Assembly (NCBI GenBank): GCA_003216175.1
Contig: QCJG01000001.1
Location: 1-64,000 of the forward strand
Direction: 5' to 3'
Length of the DNA: 64,000 bases
Source of the DNA: Prochlorococcus sp. AG-409-A10
Lineage (GTDB): Bacteria > Cyanobacteriota > Cyanobacteriia > PCC-6307 > Cyanobiaceae
Translations under genes and position numbers: made by a program
Shown: piece after piece, positions 38,088 through 46,703 of the stretch
Layout of the letters: every line of letters begins with the position of its first letter
Numbering within the stretch: position 1 is the first letter of the stretch
The notes under the pieces: model-generated
What the model was told of the DNA's origin: nothing
The model's database searches: none
Seen by the model: the letters and a program-made list of their open reading frames with translations, nothing else

Positions 38088-40649
38088 TTGGAAGCGAATA
38101 TAGAATTAGCCCAAACGCTCTTTAAACAAAATAAATATCAAGAAACAATTGAAACTTGTAATCAAATATTAACTACGGATAGCAATTCATTAGAAGCTAC
38201 AAAATTAATCGCAAAATCTTTTGTAGCAACAAGAAAGATAGATGATGCCCGTTTATATTTAAATAAAGCTCTTAATATTAAGCCTGATGATTGTGAAGTA
38301 ATTAAAGACCTAGGTAATACCTATCAAGCTATTGGCGATGCTAATACTGCTAAAAACTATTATCAAAAAGCGATAGCCATTAATAGTTCTTATGCTCCAG
38401 CATTAACAAATCTAGGGAGCATTGAACTCACTACAGGAAACAAACAAGACGGATTATCTTTATTAATCAAAGCGACTGAATCAGATCCACAATTAGCTCC
38501 TGCTTGGGGGAACCTTGCTAATGGTTATGTTCAACTAGGAAAGACGCAAGAAGCTGAAATTGCTTGCCGCAAATCAATAGAACTTAACCCCAATCTCTTT
38601 AACTCTCATTTCCTTCTTGGAACCATCCTACTTGGGCAAAAGAGATTAAAAGAGGCAGAGCAATCCCTAAGAAAAACTATTGAACTGAATCCCAATCTCT
38701 TTAATGCTCATTTCCTTCTCTCAACAATTCTCATTGGACAAAAGAAACTTCAAGAAGCAGAACAACCCTTACGCAAAGCAATTGAACTCAAATCTGATTT
38801 CTTTCAGGCTCATCTAAACCTTGGAGCAGTTTTAAAAGACCTAGGACAATTACAAGAAGCAGAAATATCAACTCGCAGAGCAATTGAACTGAATCCTAAT
38901 TTTGCGCAAGCGCATTACAATCTAGGAAACATAATGAATAATTTTGGCAATCTAAAAGAAGCAGAGTTTTCATACCGCAATGCAATTGAAATCAAACCTG
39001 ATTTCGCAGAGGCGCATTCCAATTTGGGAGGCATATTAAGTGATCTAGGCAAATTACAAGAAGCATTTGCTTCTTATCTGAAAGTAATTGATATCAATCC
39101 AACATTTTCTAATATTTATGCCTCAATAACTAGATTTCTACAAGATTCAGATCCATCCCAATTAAATAAATCAAAATTAAAATATATAATAAATATTCTG
39201 GTAGAAAGAAATGATATTTCCCATAAAGAATTAACAAGAGTATTTAACTTTATTTATAGCAATGAAATAATCATTAGTCTAGAAAAATTAGATTCAGACT
39301 TTTCTAAAATAGAATTACTTGCAAATGAAAAAGTTATAATTAATGCACTTAAAAAAATAACTTTTAAGGATATTAGATTAGAGAAAGTGCTAACCAATGC
39401 AAGAAAATATATATGCGATAGAATTACCAAAAGTAAAGAAAAAATAAGTTTCTCTCAATTACAATTTATTATTGCTTTAGGAGAACAATGCTTCCTGAAT
39501 GAATATGTTTATTCTCTCACTGAAGAAGAAAAAGTATCTCTAGAAACCATCATCAAAAGATGTCAAAATAATGAATTAAACGAATCAAATATTTCAATTT
39601 TATCTTGTTATTTTCCACTAAATAAACTTCTTGATAAAATACCATCGTTAACATCTTTTAATTCTTCTAATCAAAGTTTCAAAGAACTAATAGAGTTACA
39701 AATAACAGAACCTCTAAAAGAAATTGAATTATCCAAAAATATCAAAAAATTAGGGTCAATTAATGATGACATCTCTCAAAAAGTAAAATCTCAATATGAA
39801 GACAATCCATATCCTAGATGGAGATATGGAAGTCATCAAGAAAGCCAAAATTTATCTATTAACCAAGCAATTAATCTTGAAATAAAACCTAACTACATCA
39901 AAACAAATGAAGATGAGCATCAATTAAAAGTCCTCATTGCTGGATGTGGCACAGGTAATCAAATCTTACAATCACAGAGATATAAGAATGCTCAAGTAAC
40001 TGCTATTGATTTAAGTTTATCTAGTCTTGCTTATGCTCAAAGGAAGCTAAATGAGCTTGGGATTGATAATGTTGAACTGATTGAGATGGATATCTTAGAA
40101 GTGAGTTTATTAAAAGAACAATTTGACATTATTGAATGTGGAGGTGTTCTACACCATATGAATAATCCTTCAAAGGGTTTGAGAGCATTATTGGATATTT
40201 TAAACAATAATGGTTTTCTTAAATTGGGTTTATATAGCGAACTAGCAAGAAAAGATATTGTTAAAGCAAAAGAGTATATAACCACTAAGAATCTTCAACC
40301 AAATGATGAAGACATCAAAGATTTTAGAGAGGATGTTTTTTCTAACAAAATTGAACAAATAAGTAATCTTAGGAATTGGGGTAATTTTTATACGATGTCT
40401 GAATGCCGTGATCTATGCTTTCACGCACAAGAATATAGATTCACAATTAACCAACTACAAGAAACCCTTAAATCTAATGAATTAGAGTTTCTTGGATTCC
40501 TACTTCCCCAATCAATTAAATCTCTCTACACGAAATATTTCCCAGAAGATAAAACACAAACCAACTTACAAAACTGGGCAAAGTTTGAAGAGAAATATCC
40601 CAACACTTTCAGAGCAATGTATCAATTCTGGGTTTCTAAAAGTGAATAA
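38088..40649 (+). CDS. TPR-repeat protein with C-terminal SAM methyltransferase
   Basis: An 853-residue protein starting at TTG, the only choice because TAA lies two codons before it. Residues 1-350 hold about ten 34-residue TPR units with Ala-His-Leu/Tyr-Asn-Leu-Gly cores. Units four and five are nearly identical, so they duplicated recently. A helical Lys/Ile-rich middle follows. The C-terminal domain starts at Tyr570-Glu-Asp-Asn-Pro-Tyr-Pro-Arg-Trp, with SAM motif I Ala-Gly-Cys-Gly-Thr-Gly-Asn near residue 619 and Gly-Gly-Val-Leu-His-His-Met later. TPR-methyltransferase fusions recur in picocyanobacterial islands, and the substrate is unknown. It appears to be the cargo gene of the island. 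Confidence 0.85.
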   Translation: MEANIELAQTLFKQNKYQETIETCNQILTTDSNSLEATKLIAKSFVATRKIDDARLYLNKALNIKPDDCEVIKDLGNTYQAIGDANTAKNYYQKAIAINSSYAPALTNLGSIELTTGNKQDGLSLLIKATESDPQLAPAWGNLANGYVQLGKTQEAEIACRKSIELNPNLFNSHFLLGTILLGQKRLKEAEQSLRKTIELNPNLFNAHFLLSTILIGQKKLQEAEQPLRKAIELKSDFFQAHLNLGAVLKDLGQLQEAEISTRRAIELNPNFAQAHYNLGNIMNNFGNLKEAEFSYRNAIEIKPDFAEAHSNLGGILSDLGKLQEAFASYLKVIDINPTFSNIYASITRFLQDSDPSQLNKSKLKYIINILVERNDISHKELTRVFNFIYSNEIIISLEKLDSDFSKIELLANEKVIINALKKITFKDIRLEKVLTNARKYICDRITKSKEKISFSQLQFIIALGEQCFLNEYVYSLTEEEKVSLETIIKRCQNNELNESNISILSCYFPLNKLLDKIPSLTSFNSSNQSFKELIELQITEPLKEIELSKNIKKLGSINDDISQKVKSQYEDNPYPRWRYGSHQESQNLSINQAINLEIKPNYIKTNEDEHQLKVLIAGCGTGNQILQSQRYKNAQVTAIDLSLSSLAYAQRKLNELGIDNVELIEMDILEVSLLKEQFDIIECGGVLHHMNNPSKGLRALLDILNNNGFLKLGLYSELARKDIVKAKEYITTKNLQPNDEDIKDFREDVFSNKIEQISNLRNWGNFYTMSECRDLCFHAQEYRFTINQLQETLKSNELEFLGFLLPQSIKSLYTKYFPEDKTQTNLQNWAKFEEKYPNTFRAMYQFWVSKSE

Positions 40650-40677
40650 ATAATTATTCTAAAAACAAGAAGATCAA

Positions 40678-40776
40678 ATGAGAACAAAAGGCATTTACAT
40701 AAATATTTCACGCAGAAATGATGATTTACCTGAAATGATTGAGGAGTATTCAGAAAAGTTCAATCTATCCAAACGG
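40678..40776 (+). pseudogene. Truncated small gene, possibly ribbon-helix-helix type
   Basis: The ATG is preceded by an aagaag stretch. The first 33 codons look like a small DNA-binding protein: a strand Gly-Ile-Tyr-Ile-Asn-Ile-Ser, then helix Asp-Leu-Pro-Glu-Met-Ile-Glu-Glu-Tyr-Ser and Phe-Asn-Leu-Ser-Lys-Arg. After that the frame enters low-complexity sequence and the partial tRNA copy at 40804, giving a Cys/Pro/His-rich tail to 40959 that looks non-coding. I read it as a gene cut off at an old recombination point. Confidence 0.45.
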
Positions 40777-40803
40777 GTGCTCTTTTTTTGTGCCTTCTTT
40801 GAA

Positions 40804-40815
40804 GGAGAGGGAGGA
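40804..40815. repeat. Partial tRNA-Ser 3'-end copy (inner)
   Basis: ggagagggagga matches 12 bp of the left repeat (37189-37200), 11 of which are also in the real tRNA end. It lies 183 bp left of the intact copy and just beyond the truncated small gene. It is probably a scar of an earlier insertion or excision. Confidence 0.45.
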
Positions 40816-40824
40816 GAAAAGAAA

Positions 40825-40868
40825 CCCCCACATCCTCAAAAAAGTTTCCCCCCACATTTTCCCCCACA
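40825..40868. repeat. Three cccccaca direct repeats
   Basis: cccccaca occurs at 40825-40832, 40849-40856 and 40861-40868, with 24- and 12-bp spacing. The pair at 40849 and 40861 and its flanks align with the pair at 36397-36418. Placed between two tRNA-end copies, these could be recombinase arm-type binding sites. Otherwise the 210 bp before the tRNA hold nothing recognisable. Confidence 0.5.
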
Positions 40869-40986
40869 CAGAACTCGGAATCTGTGGCACACTACGAACA
40901 GGTGCGAACTCTTCATTCTTCTAATCCCTTACTGCTACTGCGTTATTTCTGTTTTCTGAACTTATACGAACTTACCTGAACCAATA

Positions 40987-41003
40987 AAGAACGGAGAGGG
41001 AGG
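40987..41003. repeat. Right copy of 17-bp direct repeat (candidate attR at tRNA-Ser)
   Basis: Identical to 37183-37199. It spans the last 12 nt of the tRNA-Ser gene and 5 nt of flank, the usual position of a tRNA attachment core. Confidence 0.75.
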
Positions 41004-41080
41004 GATTCGAACCCTCGACAGAAGTTACCTCCTGTAACTCCTTAGCAGGGAGCCGCTTTCAACCACTCAGCCACCTCTCC
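40992..41080 (-). tRNA. tRNA-Ser (anticodon GCT)
   Basis: Read leftward, the 89-nt gene starts ggagagg and its acceptor stem closes with cctctcc plus discriminator G. The anticodon loop is within ccctgctaagg (anticodon GCT, for AGC/AGT codons). A long variable arm (gttacaggaggtaac) identifies a class II serine tRNA, and the T arm is gggttcgaatccc. CCA is not encoded. Its 3' end is the repeated core of the neighbouring island and remains intact. Confidence 0.97.
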
Positions 41081-41141
41081 ATTGTAAATACCTTATCAAG
41101 TCAAAGCTCAATTTTTTTAGATTGTGCTCCTCTACAAATTT

Positions 41142-42341
41142 TTAAGTGACAACTCGAGGAAGACGATTTCTAAAACTACAAAGAACTTCCCATGGAATTG
41201 ATCCAGACAAATCGCACCAATTCTGGGGTGAAATACTAACTTCACCATCCTTTCCAAGAAGGGTTAAAACTTGACCTGTTTTAATATCTGGTTTATCAGT
41301 TATGTCAAAAACCATTTGATCCATTGCAATTGCGCCTACTTGAGGCACCAAAACCCCATCTATTAAGGCTGATATTTTCCCAGAAAGATTTCTGCTAACT
41401 CCATCTGCATAGCCAATAGCAACTACAGCAAGCTTACTTTTCCTTTGAGTTTTAAAAAAATGTCCATACCCAACTCCTATACCTTTCTCTACCTCCCTAA
41501 CCAAAGTAACTCGAGCCTGAACTTTTAAAGCTGGTTGAAGACTCAAATCAGACTCAAAATCAGTTGCAGGTAAGTAACCATACAAGCTAAGACCTACACG
41601 AACCATATCAAAATGAAGACGACTATCTGAAAGTGTCCCCGCAGAATTTGCTAGGTGTCTACATAGAAGCCTATTTCTTGGGCCCAAATCCTTTAATACC
41701 TTCTCAAATCTACTTAACTGAATCTGTGTAAAATTTAGTTGAGTCTTGTTTCCTAGATCTTTGTCAGCAATAGCCAAATGACTATATATGCCTTTTAAGG
41801 ATATGTTCTCTAAATAATCAATTTTAGAAATCAATTCGTTTACCTCATCGCAATCACAGCCAAGTCTCGTCATACCCGTATCAACTTTTAAGTGAATATC
41901 AAATTTTTTATGATTATTTTCAGCGATGTTATTGCAAATTATTGCTTCACGTATCCCACTAATCGTAGGGATCAAATCCCAGCAAAAGGAAGAATAAAGT
42001 TCTTCTGCATTAATTAAATTTCCAAGAATTAATATCTGACAATTCAAGCCAGCATTCCTTAATTGAATACCCTCTTCTAAAGTTGCTACTCCAAGACTAT
42101 CAGCACCTCCAGCCAAAGCAAACTTAGCAACCGTCTCTGCACCATGCCCATATCCATCAGCTTTTACAACCGCCATTAGTAAACAATCTTCGCCAATAAA
42201 GTTTTTCAAAACTCTTGAATTCTTTTCAATAACTTTCGAATCGACCTCAACCCATGCACGACTGCGTGGATCAGGGTTCATTACATTTTCAGTAGTCTCA
42301 CTCAAAGTGAAAGATCTTTCACTTTTATTCATCTTTGACAT
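41142..42341 (-). CDS. alr: Alanine racemase
   Basis: Fold-type III PLP enzyme that makes D-alanine for peptidoglycan. The PLP lysine lies in Val-Val-Lys-Ala-Asp-Gly-Tyr-Gly-His-Gly, and the second catalytic base is the Tyr of Gly-Val-Gly-Tyr-Gly-His. Gln-Val-Gly-Ala-Ile-Ala-Met-Asp-Gln is in the C-terminal barrel. At 399 residues it carries about 25 extra residues at the N-terminus; a start at Met4 or at Met21 is possible. It is divergent from the HNH gene. Confidence 0.95.
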   Translation of the reverse strand: MSKMNKSERSFTLSETTENVMNPDPRSRAWVEVDSKVIEKNSRVLKNFIGEDCLLMAVVKADGYGHGAETVAKFALAGGADSLGVATLEEGIQLRNAGLNCQILILGNLINAEELYSSFCWDLIPTISGIREAIICNNIAENNHKKFDIHLKVDTGMTRLGCDCDEVNELISKIDYLENISLKGIYSHLAIADKDLGNKTQLNFTQIQLSRFEKVLKDLGPRNRLLCRHLANSAGTLSDSRLHFDMVRVGLSLYGYLPATDFESDLSLQPALKVQARVTLVREVEKGIGVGYGHFFKTQRKSKLAVVAIGYADGVSRNLSGKISALIDGVLVPQVGAIAMDQMVFDITDKPDIKTGQVLTLLGKDGEVSISPQNWCDLSGSIPWEVLCSFRNRLPRVVT

Positions 42342-42424
42342 ACTTCCTCATGCAATCAATGTAATAAGGGAAACTGCGAAAAAGTTGTAATACCACTAGC
42401 ATGCCGCTTAAATAGCTTGCTTGC

Positions 42425-42931
42425 ATGGGTCAAGTTCTTGTTTTGAATGCGTCCTATGAGCCATTGAACATCACTTCGTGGCGTCGCGCGACTGTTTTAA
42501 TGCTTAAAGGCAAGGCTGAAAGTCTTGAAGAAGATGCTTCACACAATATTAGGCAAGATGTCAAAGCCCCTACGGTAATAAGATTAAGACAATTTATTAG
42601 AGTTCCATATCGTGATATTCCACTCTCTAGAAAAAATATATTTCAAAGAGATGATAACTGTTGTCAATATTGTGGCCAGAAAAATAAAAAACTTTCAATT
42701 GATCATGTTTTACCCCGCAGTAGAGGAGGAACCGACAATTGGGAAAATGTGATTACTGCATGTCTTCAATGCAACGTAATGAAGGGTAATAGAACTCCTG
42801 AAGAGGCAAAGATGCCTTTAAAAACAAAACCTTATAAACCTTTAAATAACATGAGTTTTGAAACCACAAAACAAATTCATTCTGGTCGTCATAAAGAATG
42901 GAGTAAATACGTAATAGGATGGGTAGCTTAA
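42425..42931 (+). CDS. HNH endonuclease family protein
   Basis: The 168-residue protein has an N-terminal domain starting Val-Leu-Val-Leu-Asn-Ala-Ser-Tyr-Glu-Pro-Leu. The HNH domain follows, with a Cys-x2-Cys pair (Cys-Gln-Tyr-Cys-Gly), Ile-Asp-His-Val-Leu-Pro-Arg-Ser-Arg-Gly-Gly and Cys-Leu-Gln-Cys-Asn. This form is widely conserved in cyanobacteria as a stand-alone chromosomal gene, so it is not evidence of a mobile intron. The target is unknown. Confidence 0.88.
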   Translation: MGQVLVLNASYEPLNITSWRRATVLMLKGKAESLEEDASHNIRQDVKAPTVIRLRQFIRVPYRDIPLSRKNIFQRDDNCCQYCGQKNKKLSIDHVLPRSRGGTDNWENVITACLQCNVMKGNRTPEEAKMPLKTKPYKPLNNMSFETTKQIHSGRHKEWSKYVIGWVA

Positions 42932-42937
42932 TTTCAT

Positions 42938-44035
42938 TTACTCCTCAGATTGATTACTAAGCTCTTCCATTTGCCTTTTTTGTTCTTCTGCAATACATGC
43001 GCCAATCACATCTTCTAATTGACCTGCTAAAACTTGTTCAAGGGGAAAATTAATTCCTAATCTATGATCAGTGGTTCGATTATCTTTGTAGTTATAAGTC
43101 CGTATCTTTTCGCTTCTATCACCTGTCCCAACCTGAGATAGCCGAGCTGATCTCTCTTTTGCATTAGCTTCTGCGATTTCTAATTCTAATAATTTAGCTC
43201 TTAAAATTTCCATTGCTCTTTCTCTATTTTGCAATTGAGAACGTTCCTGTGTACAAAAAACTCTTATGCCTGAGGGCTTATGAAATAAATCAATAGCTGT
43301 TTCTACTTTATTTACATTTTGTCCACCAGCACCACCAGATCGTGCCGTACTAATTTCTAAGTCAGTAGATTCTATTTTTACCTCCACCGGATCAGCTTCT
43401 GGCATTACCGCAACAGTTGCGGTAGAGGTATGAACTCGTCCTTGAGATTCAGTTGAAGGAACTCTTTGAACTCTATGAACACCTGCTTCAAATTTTAATT
43501 GGCTATAAACAGACTCTCCTTTGACTGAAATGATCATTTCTCGAAAACCACCCATATCTGCTTCTGTTGAACTTATGGGTTTTACATTCCAACCTAGCTT
43601 TTGTCCATATCTCTCATACATTCTTGCTAAATCACCAGCCCATAAACAAGCTTCATTACCTCCTGCTCCAGCTCTTATTTCAAGCATCACACTTTTTTCA
43701 TCTCTTGGATCTTTGGGTAAGAGAGCCAAAGTCAATTTTTGAATTAATTCATTTTTTGCAAGTTCGAGATTCTCAAGTTCTTCTCTAGCCAAAAGTTCCA
43801 TCTCTTTATCATCTCTACTTTCTTTTACTAAACCTTTAGCTTCTATGCACTCTCTCTCAATGGTTTGGAGTTTGACATAATCATTAACCAATGGCTCTAA
43901 ACGTGATCTTTCTCTAGCAATTTTCTCTAATTGTTTAGGATCGGATGCAACGTCTGGATCAGCTAGTTGCACCTCCAAGTTTTGAAAACTACTTTTAGCT
44001 GTTTCTAATCGTTTTATTAGGGTTGAAGAATCCAT
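42938..44035 (-). CDS. prfA: Peptide chain release factor 1
   Basis: Recognises UAA and UAG stop codons and triggers peptide release. The 365-residue product carries the catalytic Gly-Gly-Gln in [11 protein letters not shown] and [10 protein letters not shown] in the C-terminal part. The motifs favour RF1 over RF2, and no programmed frameshift is seen. It ends the long ribosomal gene run. Confidence 0.95.
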   Translation of the reverse strand: MDSSTLIKRLETAKSSFQNLEVQLADPDVASDPKQLEKIARERSRLEPLVNDYVKLQTIERECIEAKGLVKESRDDKEMELLAREELENLELAKNELIQKLTLALLPKDPRDEKSVMLEIRAGAGGNEACLWAGDLARMYERYGQKLGWNVKPISSTEADMGGFREMIISVKGESVYSQLKFEAGVHRVQRVPSTESQGRVHTSTATVAVMPEADPVEVKIESTDLEISTARSGGAGGQNVNKVETAIDLFHKPSGIRVFCTQERSQLQNRERAMEILRAKLLELEIAEANAKERSARLSQVGTGDRSEKIRTYNYKDNRTTDHRLGINFPLEQVLAGQLEDVIGACIAEEQKRQMEELSNQSEE

Positions 44036-44067
44036 TCTTTTTATTCCCTAAATCTTTAGCTCAAGTG

Positions 44068-44334
44068 CTATGAAGTTTCTTTTTTTTCCTCTTTTTGAGA
44101 TTTATTTTTTTCTTCACTTGAGTCAGATGACGCCATTCCATATTTTCTCATGAATCTATCCACTCTTCCTTCCGTATCTAAAATCTTTTGAGTCCCTGTA
44201 AAGAAAGGATGATTGCCACTCCAAACATCAACTTGAATTTCAGGTTGCGTTGATCCTGTAGTCATAACAACTTCTCCATTACAAATAACTTTTGCATCTG
44301 GGTACCAAGTTGGATGTATATTTGATTTAGGCAT
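44068..44334 (-). CDS. rpmE: 50S ribosomal protein L31 (Cys-less form)
   Basis: From the ATG at 44334 (Met-Pro-Lys-Ser-Asn-Ile-His-Pro) the product is 88 residues with Ser-Gly-Asn-His-Pro-Phe-Phe-Thr-Gly-Thr-Gln and a charged Glu/Lys/Ser tail. The zinc-binding CxxC of the C+ type is absent, so this is a zinc-independent L31. The longer frame to 44448 overlaps rpsI and lacks family support. Confidence 0.93.
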   Translation of the reverse strand: MPKSNIHPTWYPDAKVICNGEVVMTTGSTQPEIQVDVWSGNHPFFTGTQKILDTEGRVDRFMRKYGMASSDSSEEKNKSQKEEKKETS

Positions 44335-44371
44335 GATAAGAAAATAACAAGATTTAAGTTGAAAAGTACAA

Positions 44372-44779
44372 TTATCTCTTCGAGAATTGTGGAGCTTTAC
44401 GAGCTTTTTTAAGACCATATTTACGTCTCTCTTTTGCTCTAGGATCACGACTAAGATGACCCTCTATTTTCAGAGGCTTACGGTTATCAAGTGACAAATC
44501 ACATAAAGCCCTAGCAGCTCCTTGCTTTATCGCATCAGACTGACCAGTCAAACCTCCTCCATATACATTTACTAAAACATCATATGATTCACTCAGGCCT
44601 AAGGTTTTTAATGGAGCTTTGACAGCAGATATATAAGCAGGATTAAAATTCAAATAATGTTCACCTGGACGACCATTGATGATTATTTCACCTTTCCCAG
44701 GGGTTAACCTTACTCTAGCTACTGATGTCTTACGTCTACCAGTCCCCCAGTAAACTACTTTGTTTGTGGAACTAGTCAT
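44372..44779 (-). CDS. rpsI: 30S ribosomal protein S9
   Basis: The 135-residue product shows [13 protein letters not shown] and the C-terminal [16 protein letters not shown], whose last residue reaches the P-site tRNA. Its ATG overlaps the rplM stop by 4 bp (ATGA), so translation is probably coupled. Confidence 0.97.
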   Translation of the reverse strand: MTSSTNKVVYWGTGRRKTSVARVRLTPGKGEIIINGRPGEHYLNFNPAYISAVKAPLKTLGLSESYDVLVNVYGGGLTGQSDAIKQGAARALCDLSLDNRKPLKIEGHLSRDPRAKERRKYGLKKARKAPQFSKR

Positions 44780-45228
44780 TTCGATACAGATTCAGAATTT
44801 AGATTGAGAATTTTAGGTTCTTGAGCTGAATGAGGGTGATCAGAGCCTTTATAGACTTTTAGTTTAGTAAATAATTGCCTTCCTAGCCTTGTGTGAGGCA
44901 ACATTCCTTTAATTGCCTTTTCAACTATTCTCTCTGGAATTCTAGATTGAAGAGCCTTGAAGTTTTCAACTTTCATTCCTCCAGGACGTCCAGAGTGTCT
45001 GCGATAAAGTTTTTGATCAGATTTTTTGCCGGTGACTTTGATCTTTTCTGCATTCACCACAATGACAAAATCACCGGTATCTAAATGAGGAGTGAAATTT
45101 GGCTTGGTTTTACCCCTAAGAACACTAGCAACTTCGGTTGCTAATCTCCCTAGAGTCTGATTCTCTGCATCCACCAGAAACCACTGGCGATCTATTGAAT
45201 CCGACGATGGAACGGATGTCTTGTTCAT
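44776..45228 (-). CDS. rplM: 50S ribosomal protein L13
   Basis: The 150-residue product includes Trp-Phe-Leu-Val-Asp-Ala near residue 15, Leu-Arg-Gly-Lys, and Gly-Met-Leu-Pro-His-Thr-Arg-Leu-Gly, normal for L13, an early 50S assembly protein. The 217-bp gap upstream to truA is AT-rich, shows no gene, and may contain a secondary promoter for rplM-rpsI-rpmE-prfA. Confidence 0.97.
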   Translation of the reverse strand: MNKTSVPSSDSIDRQWFLVDAENQTLGRLATEVASVLRGKTKPNFTPHLDTGDFVIVVNAEKIKVTGKKSDQKLYRRHSGRPGGMKVENFKALQSRIPERIVEKAIKGMLPHTRLGRQLFTKLKVYKGSDHPHSAQEPKILNLNSESVSK

Positions 45229-45445
45229 TTCTCCTGAACACCTTTAACACTGAATAAGCATTATCGGTTTGACAATGCTGTTTGTGGAAGTTATCAAGTC
45301 AAAAAATTGATCTGATTCTTCAGAAAAATGATTCTACACTTTCATGGCTTAAAACTGACCTTTTTTTTCGCATAAAATTTAAATTACTGATTTAACAAAA
45401 TTGCCAATTTTTAATTCACTCATCTTTTATGTGGTTTGTATATTT

Positions 45446-46261
45446 TTAAGATTCAAATATTGGTAAAGAAAAACTAGGAAAAGTGTCAAAACTTTTCTCT
45501 TTTGAAAAGATTTTTTCCTCATAACCAACTCTTATCAAACACAGACCATGGGATGGAGCAGACTCTTTCACCTCAGAGCGCAAACCCTTTCTCCATCTAT
45601 ATCTAAATTTTTCAAGAGAAAGTCGTTTTTCTCCAACAGCAACTAATTGGCCCATCAAAAGCCTTACCATCCCATACAAAAAGCCACTGGCCTGAATTTC
45701 AACTGTAACTATATCCCCATGACGAAAAATAGAAACCTCTTGCACTGTGGTCAATGAATTACTCCTTTTACTTCCTGCTTTTTGAAACGCTGCAAAATCA
45801 TGTAAACCTAACAAATCATTCAGAGCATGCCTCATTAAATTGATATCCAATCTAAATCTATATTTATGCCAACTTATGTTTTGAAGAAAAAGATTTGGAC
45901 AAGAACCATTAAAAATAGAATATCTATACCTTCTATATTTTGCCGAATAGCATGCATGCCAATCACTGGGAACACTTACTGCCTCAAGAACATTAATTGA
46001 TATTGGAAGTCGGCCATTCAGGGCTGGTGCCCATTTATGTATAGGAATTGGGCCAGAACAATCAAAATGAACAACTTGTCCTGAAGCATGAACTCCAGCA
46101 TCAGTTCTGCCTGCTGCTACTACCTTGACTGGTCTGATTGGATCAAGCTCTGAAATTTTTTCTTCTAAAGTTCCTTGAACGGTTATTGAATCTTTTTGAT
46201 TTTGCCAGCCTCTAAAACCTGATCCATCATACTGAATAACAAGAGCAATTCTATTTGTCAA
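45446..46261 (-). CDS. truA: tRNA pseudouridine(38-40) synthase
   Basis: Modifies positions 38-40 in the tRNA anticodon arm. The catalytic Asp is in [10 protein letters not shown]. Tyr-Asp-Gly-Ser-Gly-Phe-x-Gly-Trp-Gln opens the protein, and Tyr-Gly-Met-Val-Arg-Leu-Leu-Met-Gly lies in the C-terminal half. The 271-residue length is usual. It follows rplQ by 52 bp, the standard position at the end of the alpha operon. Confidence 0.95.
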   Translation of the reverse strand: MTNRIALVIQYDGSGFRGWQNQKDSITVQGTLEEKISELDPIRPVKVVAAGRTDAGVHASGQVVHFDCSGPIPIHKWAPALNGRLPISINVLEAVSVPSDWHACYSAKYRRYRYSIFNGSCPNLFLQNISWHKYRFRLDINLMRHALNDLLGLHDFAAFQKAGSKRSNSLTTVQEVSIFRHGDIVTVEIQASGFLYGMVRLLMGQLVAVGEKRLSLEKFRYRWRKGLRSEVKESAPSHGLCLIRVGYEEKIFSKEKSFDTFPSFSLPIFES

Positions 46262-46313
46262 ATTGAACTAAAAAAGAAACAATATTGATTTATATTTTTA
46301 GAAAATTTATATC

Positions 46314-46664
46314 CTATACAAGCTCAACAATTGCCATTTCTGAATTATCACCGCGTCTTGGAGTAGTTCTAACGATCCTGGTATAACCTCCTTGACGATC
46401 ACCATATCGCTCTTGGGCCTTTTCAAAAAGCGCATGAACTAACTGCTTATCATAAACATAACCAATAGCTCTTCTTCTGGAAGAAAGGCTTCCATCTTTA
46501 GCTAAAGTAATCATTCTTTCAGTCTCGTCTCTCAAAGCTTTGGCTCTTGCTTTAGTAGTTGTAACCCTACCTTCACGAATTAGTTGAGTGGTTAATCCTC
46601 TTAAAAGTGCCTTCCTTTGATCAGCAGGGCGACTCAATTGTGGAATTCGACGTTGATGACGCAT
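46314..46664 (-). CDS. rplQ: 50S ribosomal protein L17
   Basis: A 116-residue protein of the exit-tunnel rim, with [12 protein letters not shown] and [11 protein letters not shown] near the start and Gly-Gly-Tyr-Thr-Arg-Ile near the end. It follows rpoA by 39 bp, as in nearly all bacteria. Confidence 0.97.
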   Translation of the reverse strand: MRHQRRIPQLSRPADQRKALLRGLTTQLIREGRVTTTKARAKALRDETERMITLAKDGSLSSRRRAIGYVYDKQLVHALFEKAQERYGDRQGGYTRIVRTTPRRGDNSEMAIVELV

Positions 46665-46703
46665 TGGCTTAGCTTTGGAATGTAGTAGGAATAAAACTGA
46701 AAG

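Larger units (their letters stand above)
37183..41003. mobile_element. Candidate tRNA-Ser integrative element, decayed
   Basis: A 3.8-kb segment bounded by the 17-bp repeat of the tRNA-Ser 3' end, with the intact tRNA at the right edge, the signature left by tyrosine-recombinase integration into a tRNA gene. The contents are a frameshifted gene, a TPR-methyltransferase cargo gene, a truncated small gene and a further partial att copy. No integrase is present, so the element cannot move by itself. The layout resembles Prochlorococcus tycheposons or their remnants. Function and type are inferred. Confidence 0.6.

Noticed and set aside
42425-42931. HNH protein considered as part of a mobile intron or defence system
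   Set aside because: It is a stand-alone gene of a form common across cyanobacterial chromosomes, with no intron features or partner genes, and lies outside the tRNA-bounded island.
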